Below are positions 33,715-45,740 of a stretch of DNA of 64,000 bases, piece after piece. A program made the position numbers and the translations under genes. The notes below the pieces were generated by a model. That model was not told where the DNA came from. It saw only the letters and a program-made list of their open reading frames with translations, and did no database searches. The DNA is from Zingiber officinale (taxonomy: Eukaryota > Streptophyta > Magnoliopsida > Zingiberales > Zingiberaceae), in contig NC_055987.1 of NCBI RefSeq assembly GCF_018446385.1, positions 29,518,202 to 29,582,201 on the forward strand, read 5' to 3'. Every line of letters begins with the position of its first letter. Positions within the stretch are counted from its first letter, which is position 1.

Positions 33715-35182
33715 TGTAAAATACCGGAAATAGGCGAATATTAATAAGGGAATTTTTTGGAATTTTTGGAAATTTTTCGAAAATTTTTCGGAGCTCGTAC
33801 GGACGAGTTGACGGGGATAAAAACGGGGTCCGGAAAAGTCTGTTTAGGCTACCCCATTTAAATGAGGAAAAGTTTATATATTTAATTCTTTTTTTTCTTT
33901 TCCTTATTTATTTTCTTTTCCTCGTTACTGTGTCGTTCCCTTCTTCCTTCCCCGCGCGCCGACGCTCTCCTCCTTCCTCCCGAGCCGCACACCCGAAGTC
34001 TTCTCCTCTTCTCATCTCCTCGGCCGCCACCACAGCGACGCCGTGCCCTAATTGGGTTGTGTCGCTGCCGAGAATTTCTTCACCGCCACCGACCTAGTGC
34101 TGTCGCCGGCCTTCCTCCGCCCTATAGCTGACTTCCACTGGTGTCCTGGCCACCCGCCGCGTGCCCTAGGCGACACCTTCTTCCCTTCACCGACACCGAT
34201 CCAGCCGAGCCCTAGGGCCGGCTGCCACCACTGTGTCGAGCCTTAGTTGGTGTTGGAGGTAAGTTGTGTGGTGTGGAATTTGGGTTATGGCTTGATCTGT
34301 GTTCATAATCTCAGTTCTTGATCTTGCTTGGACCAGTTGGTGGATTTCTTCTCTCTGTGTTGCTGTTGTGCCCTGGTTCACCACTGCCAGTGTCACTCTG
34401 TTCTTTACAGCAGAGTGGTGATCTTAGAGGTAAGGGGAATAGGGAGGACTTGCTGTGGTTTTCTTGGTTACGGCAGAAATTCCAACTAGTAGCACTCCTG
34501 TTCCAGTAATCAACAGGGCTGTGAACTTGAGGTATAATGTAGGAATCTTAATACCTTTTGTAATTGATGTGGTCTATGAATTTAGAATGAAACATGTGGT
34601 TGATCATGTTTTAGATTCAGGTGTAATTGGATTTAGGTCTTTGGATTGCTATCTAATGGTTGTTTGGGGTTAAGGTAACTAACCCTAATTGACCATGGGA
34701 TTTAATTAGGGTGTATTGATTTAGATTGTGCGGATTAGGGTTTTCCCTAATTTAGTCTTGTAGATTTTATTTAGTTATTTAAATTCTTATGAATGTTAGC
34801 TAAATAAAAATATATATTGATTGACACAGGACCTTGACGCGAGACGATATCTCGACGTCAGATTTGGAACGGATACGATCCTTTCTTTTTGGAGGCGGGT
34901 ACTTTTGACTTATGTCATTTGATATACATAGTAGTGAATTTAACAAGTTGCATTAATTATGTCCTTTATTTGTTTCGGTTAGTCACTACCAATATTTGAT
35001 ACATGATTGATTGATTGCTTGATTTGCATCCCATGTATACTTTATTTGTTTATACATGCTTATAGGGGGTAGTGATATACCATGCTTCACCATGTTCAGA
35101 ACCTAGGTTTTATACCTTCTGTGTACCTTTGGATTGTTTTGATTCGTTGACCTATGATGCACTTTTATATACATGTGGATTA
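33715..35182 (+). mobile_element. Unclassified LTR I, probably gypsy, 5' part
   Basis: Starts TGTAAAATACCGGAAATAGG where LTR E breaks off, with GGAATTTTTGGAAATTTTT and TCGGAGCTCGTACGGACGAG following. This AT/GC pattern is common at the start of plant gypsy LTRs. A GC-rich leader-like stretch (33940-34240) follows a TATA-like TTTATATATTTAATTC. No domain is seen. Interrupted at 35183 by copia G and continues at 63924. Short frames in the GC-rich part are not called. Confidence 0.6.
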
Positions 35183-35639
35183 TGTTGGAGTGTATACTGA
35201 AAGCCTAAGCTTTTGTAAACATTTGTCTTGAATAAAGAATCACATTTGGTCAAATTATCTACATTTGTTTGTAGTTGTTCAATTAATTTATATTGTAGAT
35301 AACATAGTATGTGGTGTCATATGAAGAAGATAATGTTATCAGTACCTTATAAATTATAAACAGTAGCTCACGACCAAAATGGAAAGGAACAAACCATTAG
35401 AAGGTCGTAGTGTAATTAGGTATCAGTTTATCTTGACTGTATAATTACACTAGTACACTTAGAGTGTATTGAGTAGGACCATTTGAGGTCGTTTCTTTTA
35501 TACTGATTTTATAAAGAAACAAAGACCTCGGTTATTATGGAAGTGTGTGCTCTTAATCCTAATATAATAACAAGCACATATATTTGATATTTATTTCTTT
35601 AATTTATCAATGGGTGAGATTTAGTTCGATGAACACTAC

Positions 35640-36385
35640 AAAAAATAAAGGATTCCGGGACAAAATTGGGGACGAATTTTTAAAAAAAATTCGTTGCAAA
35701 AAATTTTGCGACAAAATTTGGGACGAAAATTTTTTCGTCCCAAAATGGTTGATGCCAACTTTTGGAACGAATTATGGATTGTTGCAAATTTGGGGACGAA
35801 TTTGGGGACGAATTTGGCGACGAAAAAAATTTTCGTCCCCAAATTCGTTGCAAAAAAGTATAGAAATTTGCAACGAAAACTGTTTTTGTTGCAAACCTAG
35901 GAACAAATTTAGGGACGAATTTACATAAATTTTCCGACAAAATTGTCTTGATTTTTGCAACAAATTTAGGGACGAATTCGGTGACAAATTATATTTTGTT
36001 GCCAAGTTTGTCCCTAATATTGCAACGAATATGGGGACAAATTCGGTGACAAAATTATTTTTGTTGCCATCTTTGTTCCTAATGTTGCAACGAATAATAA
36101 ATTTGTTGCAAAACTGGCAACGAATTTGGCAACAAAAACTTGCCAAATTCTTTGCAGATAAAATATTCATCCCAGAATTCGTCCCAAATTCTGGGACGAA
36201 ATTTGTGGATTCGTCCCAGAATCTGGGACGAATTTTGTGGATTCGTTCCAGATTTTGGGACGAATTTTGTGGATTCGTCCCAAAATTCGTCCCAAAATCT
36301 GGGACGAAAATAATTTTGTCCCAAATTACGATAGAATTGGGACAAATAATTTTCGTTGCCAAATTCGTCCCTATTTCAAATAATT
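35640..36385. repeat. CACTA-H left subterminal repeats
   Basis: Dense direct and inverted copies of GGGACGAATTTG / AAATTCGTCCC and variants (TTGCAACGAA, GGCAACGAATT), several arranged as perfect palindromes such as TTCGTCCCAGAATCTGGGAC. The density explains overlapping frames on both strands here, none of which is a gene. Confidence 0.85.
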
Positions 36386-37515
36386 TTTTCCAGCTTCAAT
36401 TTCTTTCTACAATACAATCCAAATACATACAAACCAAATTCAAATAACAAATAATATGCATTCAACACATCCTAATTTAACATTCAACACATACAAATTT
36501 AACATTCAACACATCGATCAACTCATAATTCAAGAAGTATAAAGTTTTCAACAAAGTTTACAATATCCATCTTGTTCAAGCAACTAGAAAATATGATACA
36601 AAGTTCAACAACCCAATGTTTTATAAGTCCATCATCCATCCAACAACACTAAGAATACATATAGTCATCTTCATGTGCCACAAAATCTTTGATCCCCATC
36701 AAATCTCCTTTGCCTACATAACAACAAACAAATAAACTAAATCATGTCTAACAAGAAACATTGTAAATATTATACGATATGGCCATGTAAAAAGAATAAT
36801 TGGAAACAAAACATAAATGTGAAATTCCTTAAACATTCTAATAAAAGCCCTAATTCTAATAAAAGTCATATTTACCAACGATATGAATCATCCATGTCAT
36901 AACAACGGTAAATAAAATTATAAGAATTATTTTGAAGCTAAGTACATGTATCGTAACTACGATACAACCTAATATAATTGACACATCATATAGAGAGAAA
37001 GAGAGAGAGATATTGTGAAGTATGGCATTAGGGTTTAAATTTTCTCACTTAGTTAACTTTATTTTTCATTTTAATTTGCTGAATTTATAGTTTTGTCTTT
37101 GGTTGATATTTAATGTAAACTAAAGGATGTTTAAAATAATTGTTCATTTCATTGTGTTAACTAGTTGACAATTTCATATGAATAACTTTAGCACATTTTT
37201 AACAACTCTTTACAAAATATTAAGGTAGGAGGATGCATCGTTATCTAGTAAAGAATTTTAGAATAGTGTAATGTAATTCTAGATGAAATATAAAACTTTT
37301 ATATATCTATATAGTTTTGAAACTATACATAGATCAAATTTAGAACTTTTATGCATCATTATCATTGAAGACAAAACAAGAAAGAGCAACTTATCAAAAA
37401 GAATGAACACAATTAAACAACTATTTAAAGCTAATTTTAACATAATTATTTAAAGTTAACTTTATATAATTAAACAACTATAACATAATTATTTAAAACT
37501 AACTTTATATATAGA
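36386..37515. other. CACTA-H interior without recognisable genes
   Basis: AT-rich, with runs of ACATTCAACACAT-type short repeats at about 36455-36520. Nothing coding seen. Confidence 0.6.
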
Positions 37516-37689
37516 TCAGTCAATGCATATTAAAGAACTTAGGAATACCGAAAAGAGGTGAACAAATACAGCTGTCTTCAACTACACTAAGATCAGACCA
37601 ACTTGAGACCTGCACAAACAACATTATCCCTATAAATTCCATTTCAATCTCATCGTCTCTTCCTGCATTCAAAGCAGAGGCCATCATCT

Positions 37690-38200
37690 TCTTGATTCTT
37701 GACCTCAAAAGGAGGAGAAGAAATGGATGCAACCGCAGTGTCGGATGGCCGGAGGATTAAGGTGGTGTGCACCAAGCCGCGGTGGTGCAGCCCGGCATGG
37801 AGCTTCACTTCTCTTTCCAAGGTTAAAGAATTGTTTTGTGACTTAGCTCGTAAACTTTTCATGATCAAGATGGTAACTGGTGCCACTGAATTAACAGGAT
37901 GGGAAATCTAACGAAGTCGCATCATCTCCGTCGCCGCCCTTCTTCTTTGGATCTCCGCCGCCGCGGGTCTCAAACCCATTGGCACACGATTCCTATTTCC
38001 ATGGCCATATGCCGCTTCCACATCCTCCAACACCTCCAGTGATTTTTGCTGCTGCTCCTGGCTCAGCCTCTGCTGTAACAAGAATTGAGGGTTTTGATTG
38101 CCTTGATCATGGTCACAGAGATCATCGTGTGTCGGCCATAGCCTGAGAATTCGAAGAAGAGGTTGAGGAGGAAACCTATGGAACCTGTGCACCCTTTTGA
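37690..38200 (+). other. Possible captured gene fragment, unrecognised
   Basis: More GC-rich than its surroundings. Plus-strand frame 37723-37911 reads MDATAVSDGRRIKVVCTKPR. From about 37923 a second plus frame reads SSPSPPFFFGSPPPRVSNPL, then PLPHPPTPPVIFAAAP and VTRIEGFDCLDHGHRDHRVS before a TGA at about 38145. The proline/serine composition and sharp base change suggest a host exon, but I cannot name the family. Confidence 0.35.
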
Positions 38201-38635
38201 TTTAGGTGAAGATGTATGTAAGCCTTGTTTCTCTTTATCTTCATTGTGTACGCAGTTAACTCTTTTTAGATGATTGAAACTGCCAATTTTCAAGCACTCC
38301 AGATGAAGAATACTGAACATCTTCACACCAAATTCAAAAAATATAAGTTCTTGGAAACATGTAAGGTGGCACAAACTAAGCAATTTCTTTCAATCCTCAG
38401 ACAGGTGCCGACAATGAAAACATAGCTCTGACCCGAACGACTAATCGAGTTCCAAAAATCATTAAAACATGCAACAAGACTTGATGGCTGAATCATCATC
38501 ATCATCTATTGAGGAAAGTCTCTTAGTAATTGCAAAAAGAAGAAGGAAAAAAGTGAATCATATTAACCGGATGACCACCAAAGCAGTTGAAAATCCTACA
38601 TGACCACAGAAAAAAAAAAAGAACAAATGCAACAT
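38201..38635. other. Sequence downstream of the ASF1 fragment
   Basis: Probable 3' flanking or untranslated DNA of the captured ASF1 copy; no coding similarity recognised. The boundary of the captured block cannot be set from one copy. Confidence 0.4.
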
Positions 38636-39187
38636 CTAACCCTTGGTATGTTTTTCAGGGGTTTGGACAGACCTTGGATCATCTACGGCCTGGTTTTCAG
38701 GTGAGGTAGTAGTTGGCTGTTGTTGCTGCCCTCCATTTTCACTCGGGTCGGGATGAAAGTTAATGGGGAATTTTGTCACACGAGGCTTGTCAGCCAAGAT
38801 GTTCCGTTGGACTCTGTCAAGTAAAATCCGTGGAGGTTGTTCCTCCCGAAGTTGATCGTCGTCATAGTCATTGTTCACATAGTAGCCTACTCTGATGAAT
38901 TCCTGCCCCACATAAGAGCAAGTCAACAGTAGCACAGTGACACCAATTATGTCTTCTTCGCGGATCTTGGTTGGATCTGGGGGATCTGCCTGAAAGTTAG
39001 AAATAGGAGCATGTCACTCTCTGAAATCATGTCAAGGGCCATTTGAGAATCATGTATTCAGTTGAAATTGCCTGGAAAATGAAGCGATAATTCCCAACGT
39101 TGACTGGACCAACAAGGACACTTTCAAGGAGTTCGTCATAAGTCTCGTCTTCTGCTGATCCGACATATGTAAGTTTCCACTCCAAAT
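38636..39187 (-). pseudogene. ASF1: Captured ASF1 histone chaperone gene fragment, two exons
   Basis: The first exon present (39072-39187) encodes [20 protein letters not shown] and [15 protein letters not shown]. After an 82-bp intron, the next exon (38636-38989) encodes ADPPDPTKIREEDIIGVTVL, GQEFIRVGYYVNNDY, VQRNILADKPRVTKFPINFH and a polar tail ending HTKG. This is the conserved core of ASF1, which carries H3-H4 dimers in nucleosome assembly. About 155 of roughly 190 residues remain, in one frame and without stops; the first exon (about 35 residues) is missing. The upstream acceptor is TTTAG; the internal donor is GC rather than GT. Capture is inferred from its place inside CACTA-H. Confidence 0.92.
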
Positions 39188-39344
39188 CTAAAGGGAAAAT
39201 TAATAGAACATATCAGCACTCATCATAAGAATTTAAAAATAAATTCTCGGTTAGGATCCATAGAATAAACACAATAACTTCTGAAATGTCAAGTTCAAAG
39301 TTCAAAGTTCAGAGTATCACAGAGACTGCTGGAGGCAAGGCAGG

Positions 39345-39470
39345 CCCTGCCGGAGGCCAGGCAGCAGCTGCCGCCGCCGGCCAGGCAGCGGCTGCCGCCG
39401 CCGGCCATGCACAAGGCCAGGCAGCGGCTGCCGCCGCCGGCCATGCAGCGCCGGCCAGGCAGCGCCTGGA
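39345..39470. repeat. GC-rich tandem repeat (GGCCAGGCAGCGGCTGCCGCC)
   Basis: Four or so imperfect copies of a 24-36 bp unit, GCCAGGCAGCGGCTGCC plus GCCGCCGGCCATGCA. The plus frame 39286-39525 reads as alternating alanine and GQAAAAAAG blocks. Low complexity, not called as a gene. Confidence 0.75.
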
Positions 39471-39699
39471 CGCGGCCAGCCCGCGCCGGCAGGGAGTCCA
39501 GCGACGCCGAGAGAGAGAGATCTGAGAGCGTTTTGCTTACCAAACGAAAACCTTCCACCGCCGATCGTCGTAGATCACGCCGTCGTCGGTCGGAGATGTG
39601 GCCGAAACCTGGAAATCGCAGATGGGAAGAAGGGGGAACGGGGGAGAGAGAGGAAAGAAAAGAGAGAAGGGAAAAAGAATGGGGCTGGGAATTAGATCT

Positions 39700-39875
39700 A
39701 GGGTTTTTAGGAACAAATATTTTTTGTTCCCAATTTCGTCCCTAATTTTGGGACGAATTTCTAAATTCGTCCCAAATTTTGGGACAAATTTCTAAATTCG
39801 TCCCAAATTTTGGGACGAATTTCTGGATTCGTCCCAAATTTTGGGACGAATCCAGGATTCGTCCCAAAACTTAAA
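39700..39875. repeat. Internal GGGACGAATT palindrome cluster in CACTA-H
   Basis: Five back-to-back copies of TTTGGGACGAATTTCTAAA / TTCGTCCCAAATTTTGGGAC type, the same motif as the subterminal blocks, immediately left of the foldback array. Confidence 0.8.
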
Positions 39876-39898
39876 TTAATTTAAAATAAATTAAATCA

Positions 39899-42800
39899 AA
39901 GACCGAAAGCTTATATCTTGACCTAGAGACATCGGAATTTGATGAAACAAGTTTCTATGCGTTCGTATCGTTGCCCTAATCATAAATATGTCACCATCCA
40001 TATTTTTTAATTAATATTTTAAATGATTCAAATTATTAACCCCAAATTAGGTCAAATTGGAATTAAAAAATTCCAAAAATAAATATATTTGTGAAAAAAA
40101 TATTTTTATGTATATATTTACGATCAGGACAACGATACAAACGCATAGAAATTTGTTTCATCAAATTCTGATGTCTCTAGGTAGATATTTTTTAATACAT
40201 ATATAGGTTGCTATTAACTAAAAAGGTGTTGTGCAGTGAACGGTTGTAAATTAGTGTCTGAAAGCTTATATCTTGACCTATAGACATCAGAATTTGATGA
40301 AACAAGTTTCTATGCGTTCGTATCGTTGCCCTGATCGTAAATATGTCACCAAACATATTTTTTAAATAATATTTTAAGTGATTCAAATTTTTAATACCAA
40401 ATTAGGTCAAATTGGAATTAAAAAATTCCAAAAATAAAAATATTTGTAAAAAATATTTTTATGGATATATTTACGATCAGGACAATGATACGAACGCATA
40501 GAAATTTATTTCATCAAATTTCGATATCTCTTGGTCCGTATATAAGGCATCCCATTTTTTTCTTTTTAAAGATATTTAAATTTTTGGGACGAATCTCTGG
40601 ATTCGTCCCAAAACTTAAATTAATTTAAAATAAATTAAATCAAAGACCGAAAGCCTATATCTTGACCTAGAGACATCGGAATTTGATGAAACAAGTTTCT
40701 ATGCGTTCGTATCGTTGCCCTGATCATAAATATGTCACCATCCATATTTTTTAATTAATATTTTAAATGATTCAAATTATTAACCCTAAATTAGGTCAAA
40801 TTGGAATTAAAAAATTCCAAAAATAAATATATTTGTGAAAAAATATTTTTATGTATATATTTAAGATAAGGACAACGATACAAACGCATAGAAATTTGTT
40901 TCATCAAATTTTGATGTCTCTAGGTAGATATTATTTAATACATATATAGGTTGCTATTAACTAAAAAGGTGTTGTGCAGTAAACGGTTGTAAATTAGTGT
41001 CTGAAAGCTTATATCTTGACCTATAGACATCGGAATTTGATGAAACAAGTTTCTTTGCGTTCGTATTGTTGCCCTGATCATAAATATGCCACCATCCATA
41101 TTTTTTAATTAATATTTTAAATGATTCAAATTATTAACCCCAAATTAGGTCAATTTGGAATTAAAAAATTCCAAAAATAAATATATTTTTGAAAAAATAT
41201 TTTTATGTATATATATACGATCAGGACAACGATACAAATGCATAGAAATTTGTTTCATCAAATTCTGATGTCTCTAGGTAAATATTATTTAATACATATA
41301 TAGGTTGCTATTAACTAAAAAGGTGTTGTACAGTGAATGGTTGTAAATTAGTGTCTGAAAACTTATATCTTGACCTATAGACATCAGAATTTGATGAAAT
41401 AAGTTTCTATGCGTTCGTATCGTTGCCCTGATCATAAATATGTCACCAAACATATTTTTTAAATAATATTTTAAGTGATTCAAATTTTTAATACCAAATT
41501 AGGTCAAATTGGAATTAAAAAATTCCAAAAATAAAAATATTTGGTAAAAAATATTTTTATGGATATATTTACGATCAGGACAATGATATGAATGCATAGA
41601 AATTTATTTCATCAAATTCTGATGTCACTAGGTCCGTATATAAGGCGTCCCATTTTATTTTTTTTTAAAGATATTTAAATTTTTGGGACGAATCTCTGGA
41701 TTCGTCCCAAATTTTGGGATGAATCCAGAGATTCGTCCCAAACTTTGGGACGAATTCCTGGATTCGTCCCAAATTTTGGGACGAATCCAGGATTCGTCCC
41801 AAAACTTAAATTAATTTAAAATAAATTAAATCAAAGACCGAAAGCTTATATCTTGACCTAGAGACATCGGAATTTGATGAAACAAGTTTCTATGCGTTCA
41901 TATCATTGCCCTGATCATAAATATGTCACCATCCATATTTTTTAATTAATATTTTAAATGATTCAAATTATTAACCCCAAATTAGGTCAAATTGGAATTA
42001 AAAAATTCCAAAAATAAATATATTTGTGAAAAAAATATTTTTATGTATATATTTACGATCAGGACAACGATACAAACACATAGAAATTTGTTTCATCAAA
42101 TTCTGATGTCTCTAGGTAGATATTTTTTAATACATATATAGGTTGCTATTAACTAAAAAGGTGCTGTGCAGTGAACGGTTGTAAATTAGTGTCTGAAAGC
42201 TTATATCTTGACCTATAGACATCGGAATTTGATAAAACAAGTTTCTATGCGTTCGTATCATTGCCCTGATCGTAAATATGTCACCAAACATATTTTTTAA
42301 ATAATATTTTAAGTGATTCAAATTTTTAATACCAAATTAGGTTAAATTGGAATTAAAAAATTCCAAAAATAAAAATATTTGGTAAAAAATATTTTTATGG
42401 ATATATTTACGATCAGGACAATGATACGAATGCATAGAAATTTATTTCATCAAATTCTGATGTCTCTAGGTCCGTATATAAGGCGTCCCATTTTATTTTT
42501 TTTTTAAAGATATTTAAATTTTTGGGACGAATCTCTGGATTCGTCCCAAATTTTGGGACGAATCCAGAGATTCGTCCCAAACTTTGGGACGAATTCCTGG
42601 ATTCGTCCCAAATTTTGGGACGAATCCAGGATTCGTCCCAAAACTTAAATTAATTTAAAAAAAATTAAATCAAAGACCGAAAGCTTATATCATGACCTAA
42701 AGACATCGGAATTTGATGAAACAAGTTTCTATGCGTTCGTATCGTTGCCCTGATCATAAATATGTCACAAAACATATTTTTTAAATAATATTTTAAGTGA

Positions 42801-45382
42801 TTCAAATTTTTAATAACAAATTAGGTCAAATTGGAATTAAAAAATTCGAAAAATAAAAATATTTGGTAAAAAATATTTTTATGGATATATTTACGAACAG
42901 GACAATGATACAAATGTAAAGAAATTTATTTCATCAAATTCTGATGTCTCTAGGTCCGTATATAAGGCGTCTCATTTTGTTTTTTTTTTAAAGATATTTA
43001 AATTTTTGGGACGAATCTCTGGATTCGTCCCAAATTTTGGTGAAACAAGTTTCTTGACCTAGAGACATTGAAATTTGATGAAACAAGTTTCTATGCGTTC
43101 ATATCATTACCCTGATCGTAAATATGTCACCAAACATATTTTTTAAATAATATTTTAAGTGATTCAAATTTTTAATACCAAATTAGGTTAAAATGGAATT
43201 AAAAAATTACAAAAATAAAAATATTTGGAAAAAAATATTTGTGTGGATATATTTACGATCAGGACAATGATACGAACGCATAGAAATTTATTTCATCAAA
43301 TTCCGATGTCTCTAGGTCCGTATATAAGGCGTCCCATTTTGTTTTATTTTTTAAAGATATTTAAATTTTTGGGACGAATCTCTGGATTCGTCCCAAATTT
43401 TGGGACGAATTCCTGGATTCGTCCCAAATTTTGGGACGAATTCCTGGATTCATCCCAAATTTTGGGACGAATCCAGGATTCGTCCCAAAACTTAAATTAA
43501 TTTAAAATAAATTAAATCAAAGACCGAAAGCTTATATCTTGACCTAAAGACATCGGAATTTGATGAAACCAGTTTCTATGCGTTCGTATTGTTGCCCTGA
43601 TCATAAATATGTCACCATCCATATTTTTTAATTAATATTTTAAATGATTCAAATTATTAACCCCAAATTAGGTCAATTTGGAATTAAAAAATTATAAAAA
43701 TAAATATATTTTTGAAAAAATATTTTTATGCATATATATACGATCAGGACAACGATACAAACGCATAGAAATTTGTTTCATCAAATTATGATGTCTCTAG
43801 GTAGATATTATTTAATACATATATAGGTTGCTATTAACTAAAAAGGTGTTGTGCAGTGAACGGTTGTAAATTAGTGTCTGAAAGCTTATATCTTGACCTA
43901 TAGACATCGGAATTTGATGAAACAAGTTTCTATGCGTTCGTATCGTTGTCCTGATCATAAATATGTCACAAAACATATTTTTTAAATAATATTTTAAGTG
44001 ATTCAAATTTTTAATAACAAATTAGGTTAAATTGGAATTAAAAAATTCCAAAAATAAAAATATTTGGTAAAAAATATTTTTATGGATATATTTACGATCA
44101 AGACAATGATACAAACGCAAAGAAATTTATTTCATCAAATTCCGATGTCTCTAGGTCCGTATATAAGGCGTCCCATTTTGTTTTTTTTTTAAAGATATTT
44201 AAATTTTTGGGACGAATCTCTAGATTCGTCCCAAATTTTGGTGAAACAAGTTTCTTGACCTAGAGACATCAGAATTTGATGAAACAAGTTTCTATGCGTT
44301 CATATCATTGCCCTGATCATAAATATGTCACCAAACATATTTTTTAAATAATATTTTAAGTGATTCAAATTTTTAATACCAAATTAGGTCAAAATGGAAT
44401 TAAAAAATTATAAAAATAAAAATATTTGGTAAAAAGTATTTTCATGGATATATTTACGATCAGGACAATGATACGAATGCATAGAAATTTATTTCATCAA
44501 ATTCTGATGTCTCTAGGTCCGTATATAAGGCGTCCCATTTTGTTTTTTTTTTTAAAGATATTTAAATTTTTGGGACGAATCTCTGGATTCGTCCCAAATT
44601 TTGGGACGAATTCCTGGATTCATCCCAAATTTTGGGACGAATCCAGGATTCGTCCCAAAACTTAAATTAATTTAAAATAAATTAAATCAAAGTCCGGAAG
44701 CTTATATCTTGACCTAGAGACATCGGAATTTGATGAAACAAGTTTCTATGCGTTCGTATCATTGCCCTGATCGTAAATATGTCACCATCCATATTTTTTA
44801 ATTAATATTTTAAATGATTCAAATTATTAACCCCAAATTAGGTCAAATTGGAATTAAAAAATTCCAAAAATAAATATATTTGATAAAAAATATTTTTATG
44901 GATATATTTACGATCAGGACAATGATATGAACGTATAGAAATTTGTTTCATCAAATTCTGATGTCTCTAGGTCTGTATATAAGGTGTCCCATTTTGTTTT
45001 TTTTTTTATAATTAAATTGTTGGGACGAATCTCTGGATTCGTCCCAAAACTAAAAATAATTTTAAAAAATAAAATTAAAGACCGAAAGCTTATATCTTGA
45101 CCTTGAGACATCGGAATTTGATGAAACAAATTTCTATGCATTCGTATCATTGTCCTGATCGTAAATATATCCATAAAAATATTTTTTACCAAATATATTT
45201 ATTTTTGGAATTTTTTAATTCCAATTTAACCTAATTTGGTATTAAAAATTTGAATCACTTAAAATATTATTTAAAAAATATGGATGGTGACATATTTATG
45301 ATCAAGTTAATGATACGAATGCATAGAAACTTGTTTCATCAAATTTCGATGTCTCTATGTCAAGATATAAGCCTTCGATATT
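39899..45382. repeat. Tandem array of about 14 foldback units in CACTA-H
   Basis: Each unit has a left arm of about 70 bp (from GACCTAGAGACATCGG through TTCTATGCGTTCGTATCG to GATCATAAATATG), a spacer of about 120 bp (TAATATTTT, AATTAGGTCAAATTGG, AAAAAATTCC), and a right arm that is the near-complement of the left (GATCAGGACAA, GCATAGAAATTT, GATGTCTCTAGG). Left arms start near 39902, 40258, 40645, 41001, 41355, 41837, 42191, 42677, 43053, 43523, 43877, 44241, 44692 and 45081. Two kinds of linker alternate: one with AAAAGGTGTTGTGCAGTG, one with TATATAAGGCGTCCC plus GGGACGAATC palindromes. The 64-codon minus frames at 40192, 41289, 42127 and 43812 are copies of one chance frame. Confidence 0.9.
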
Positions 45383-45399
45383 TGATTGTCTTTTTTAAA

Positions 45400-45740
45400 A
45401 AATAATGCCATTTTTGGAACAAATCCTGGATTCGTCCCAGATTTTGGGACGAATCCTGGATTCGTCCCAGATTTTGGGACGAATTCTGAATTTGTCCCAG
45501 AATTTGGGATGAATGCAGTATTTGTCCCAAAATCTGGGACGAATTCTGAATTCGTTCCTGATTTGGCGACGAATTTAGCAACGAAATTTTTTCTTGTTGC
45601 AAATTTGAAACAAATTTTTTTTGTTGCAATTTTCGTTGGTTATTTGGGTCGAAATTTGTTTTCGACCCTAAATTTGTCGCAATTTTGGGACGAATAATTT
45701 TCGTTCCAAATATTTATCCCCAAATTTATGTTTTTTTGTA
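45400..45740. repeat. CACTA-H right subterminal repeats
   Basis: GATTTTGGGACGAATCCTGG / ATTCGTCCCAG repeats followed by TTGCAAATTTG and GACGAATAATTTTCG variants, mirroring the left block. Confidence 0.83.

Noticed and set aside
33940..34260. GC-rich stretch suggesting a host gene start
   Set aside because: It lies inside LTR I at the place where plant gypsy LTRs often have a GC-rich leader; frames are short and unrecognised.
35584..36447. Several overlapping frames of 68-196 codons on both strands
   Set aside because: They are translations of the CACTA-H subterminal repeat (repeated FVPKFVPKF or GTNSGTN patterns), not genes.
39286..39525. Alanine/glutamine-rich 79-codon frame
   Set aside because: Product of a short GC-rich tandem repeat; both strands are open, as expected for such sequence.
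40192..40386. 64-codon frame on the minus strand, repeated at 41289, 42127 and 43812
   Set aside because: It lies across a hairpin arm and linker of the foldback array and is copied with it. Other units lack it, and nothing suggests translation.
39899..45382. CRISPR-like regularly spaced repeats
   Set aside because: Repeats are long imperfect palindromes, spacers are also repeated rather than unique, and the DNA is clearly plant transposon sequence.
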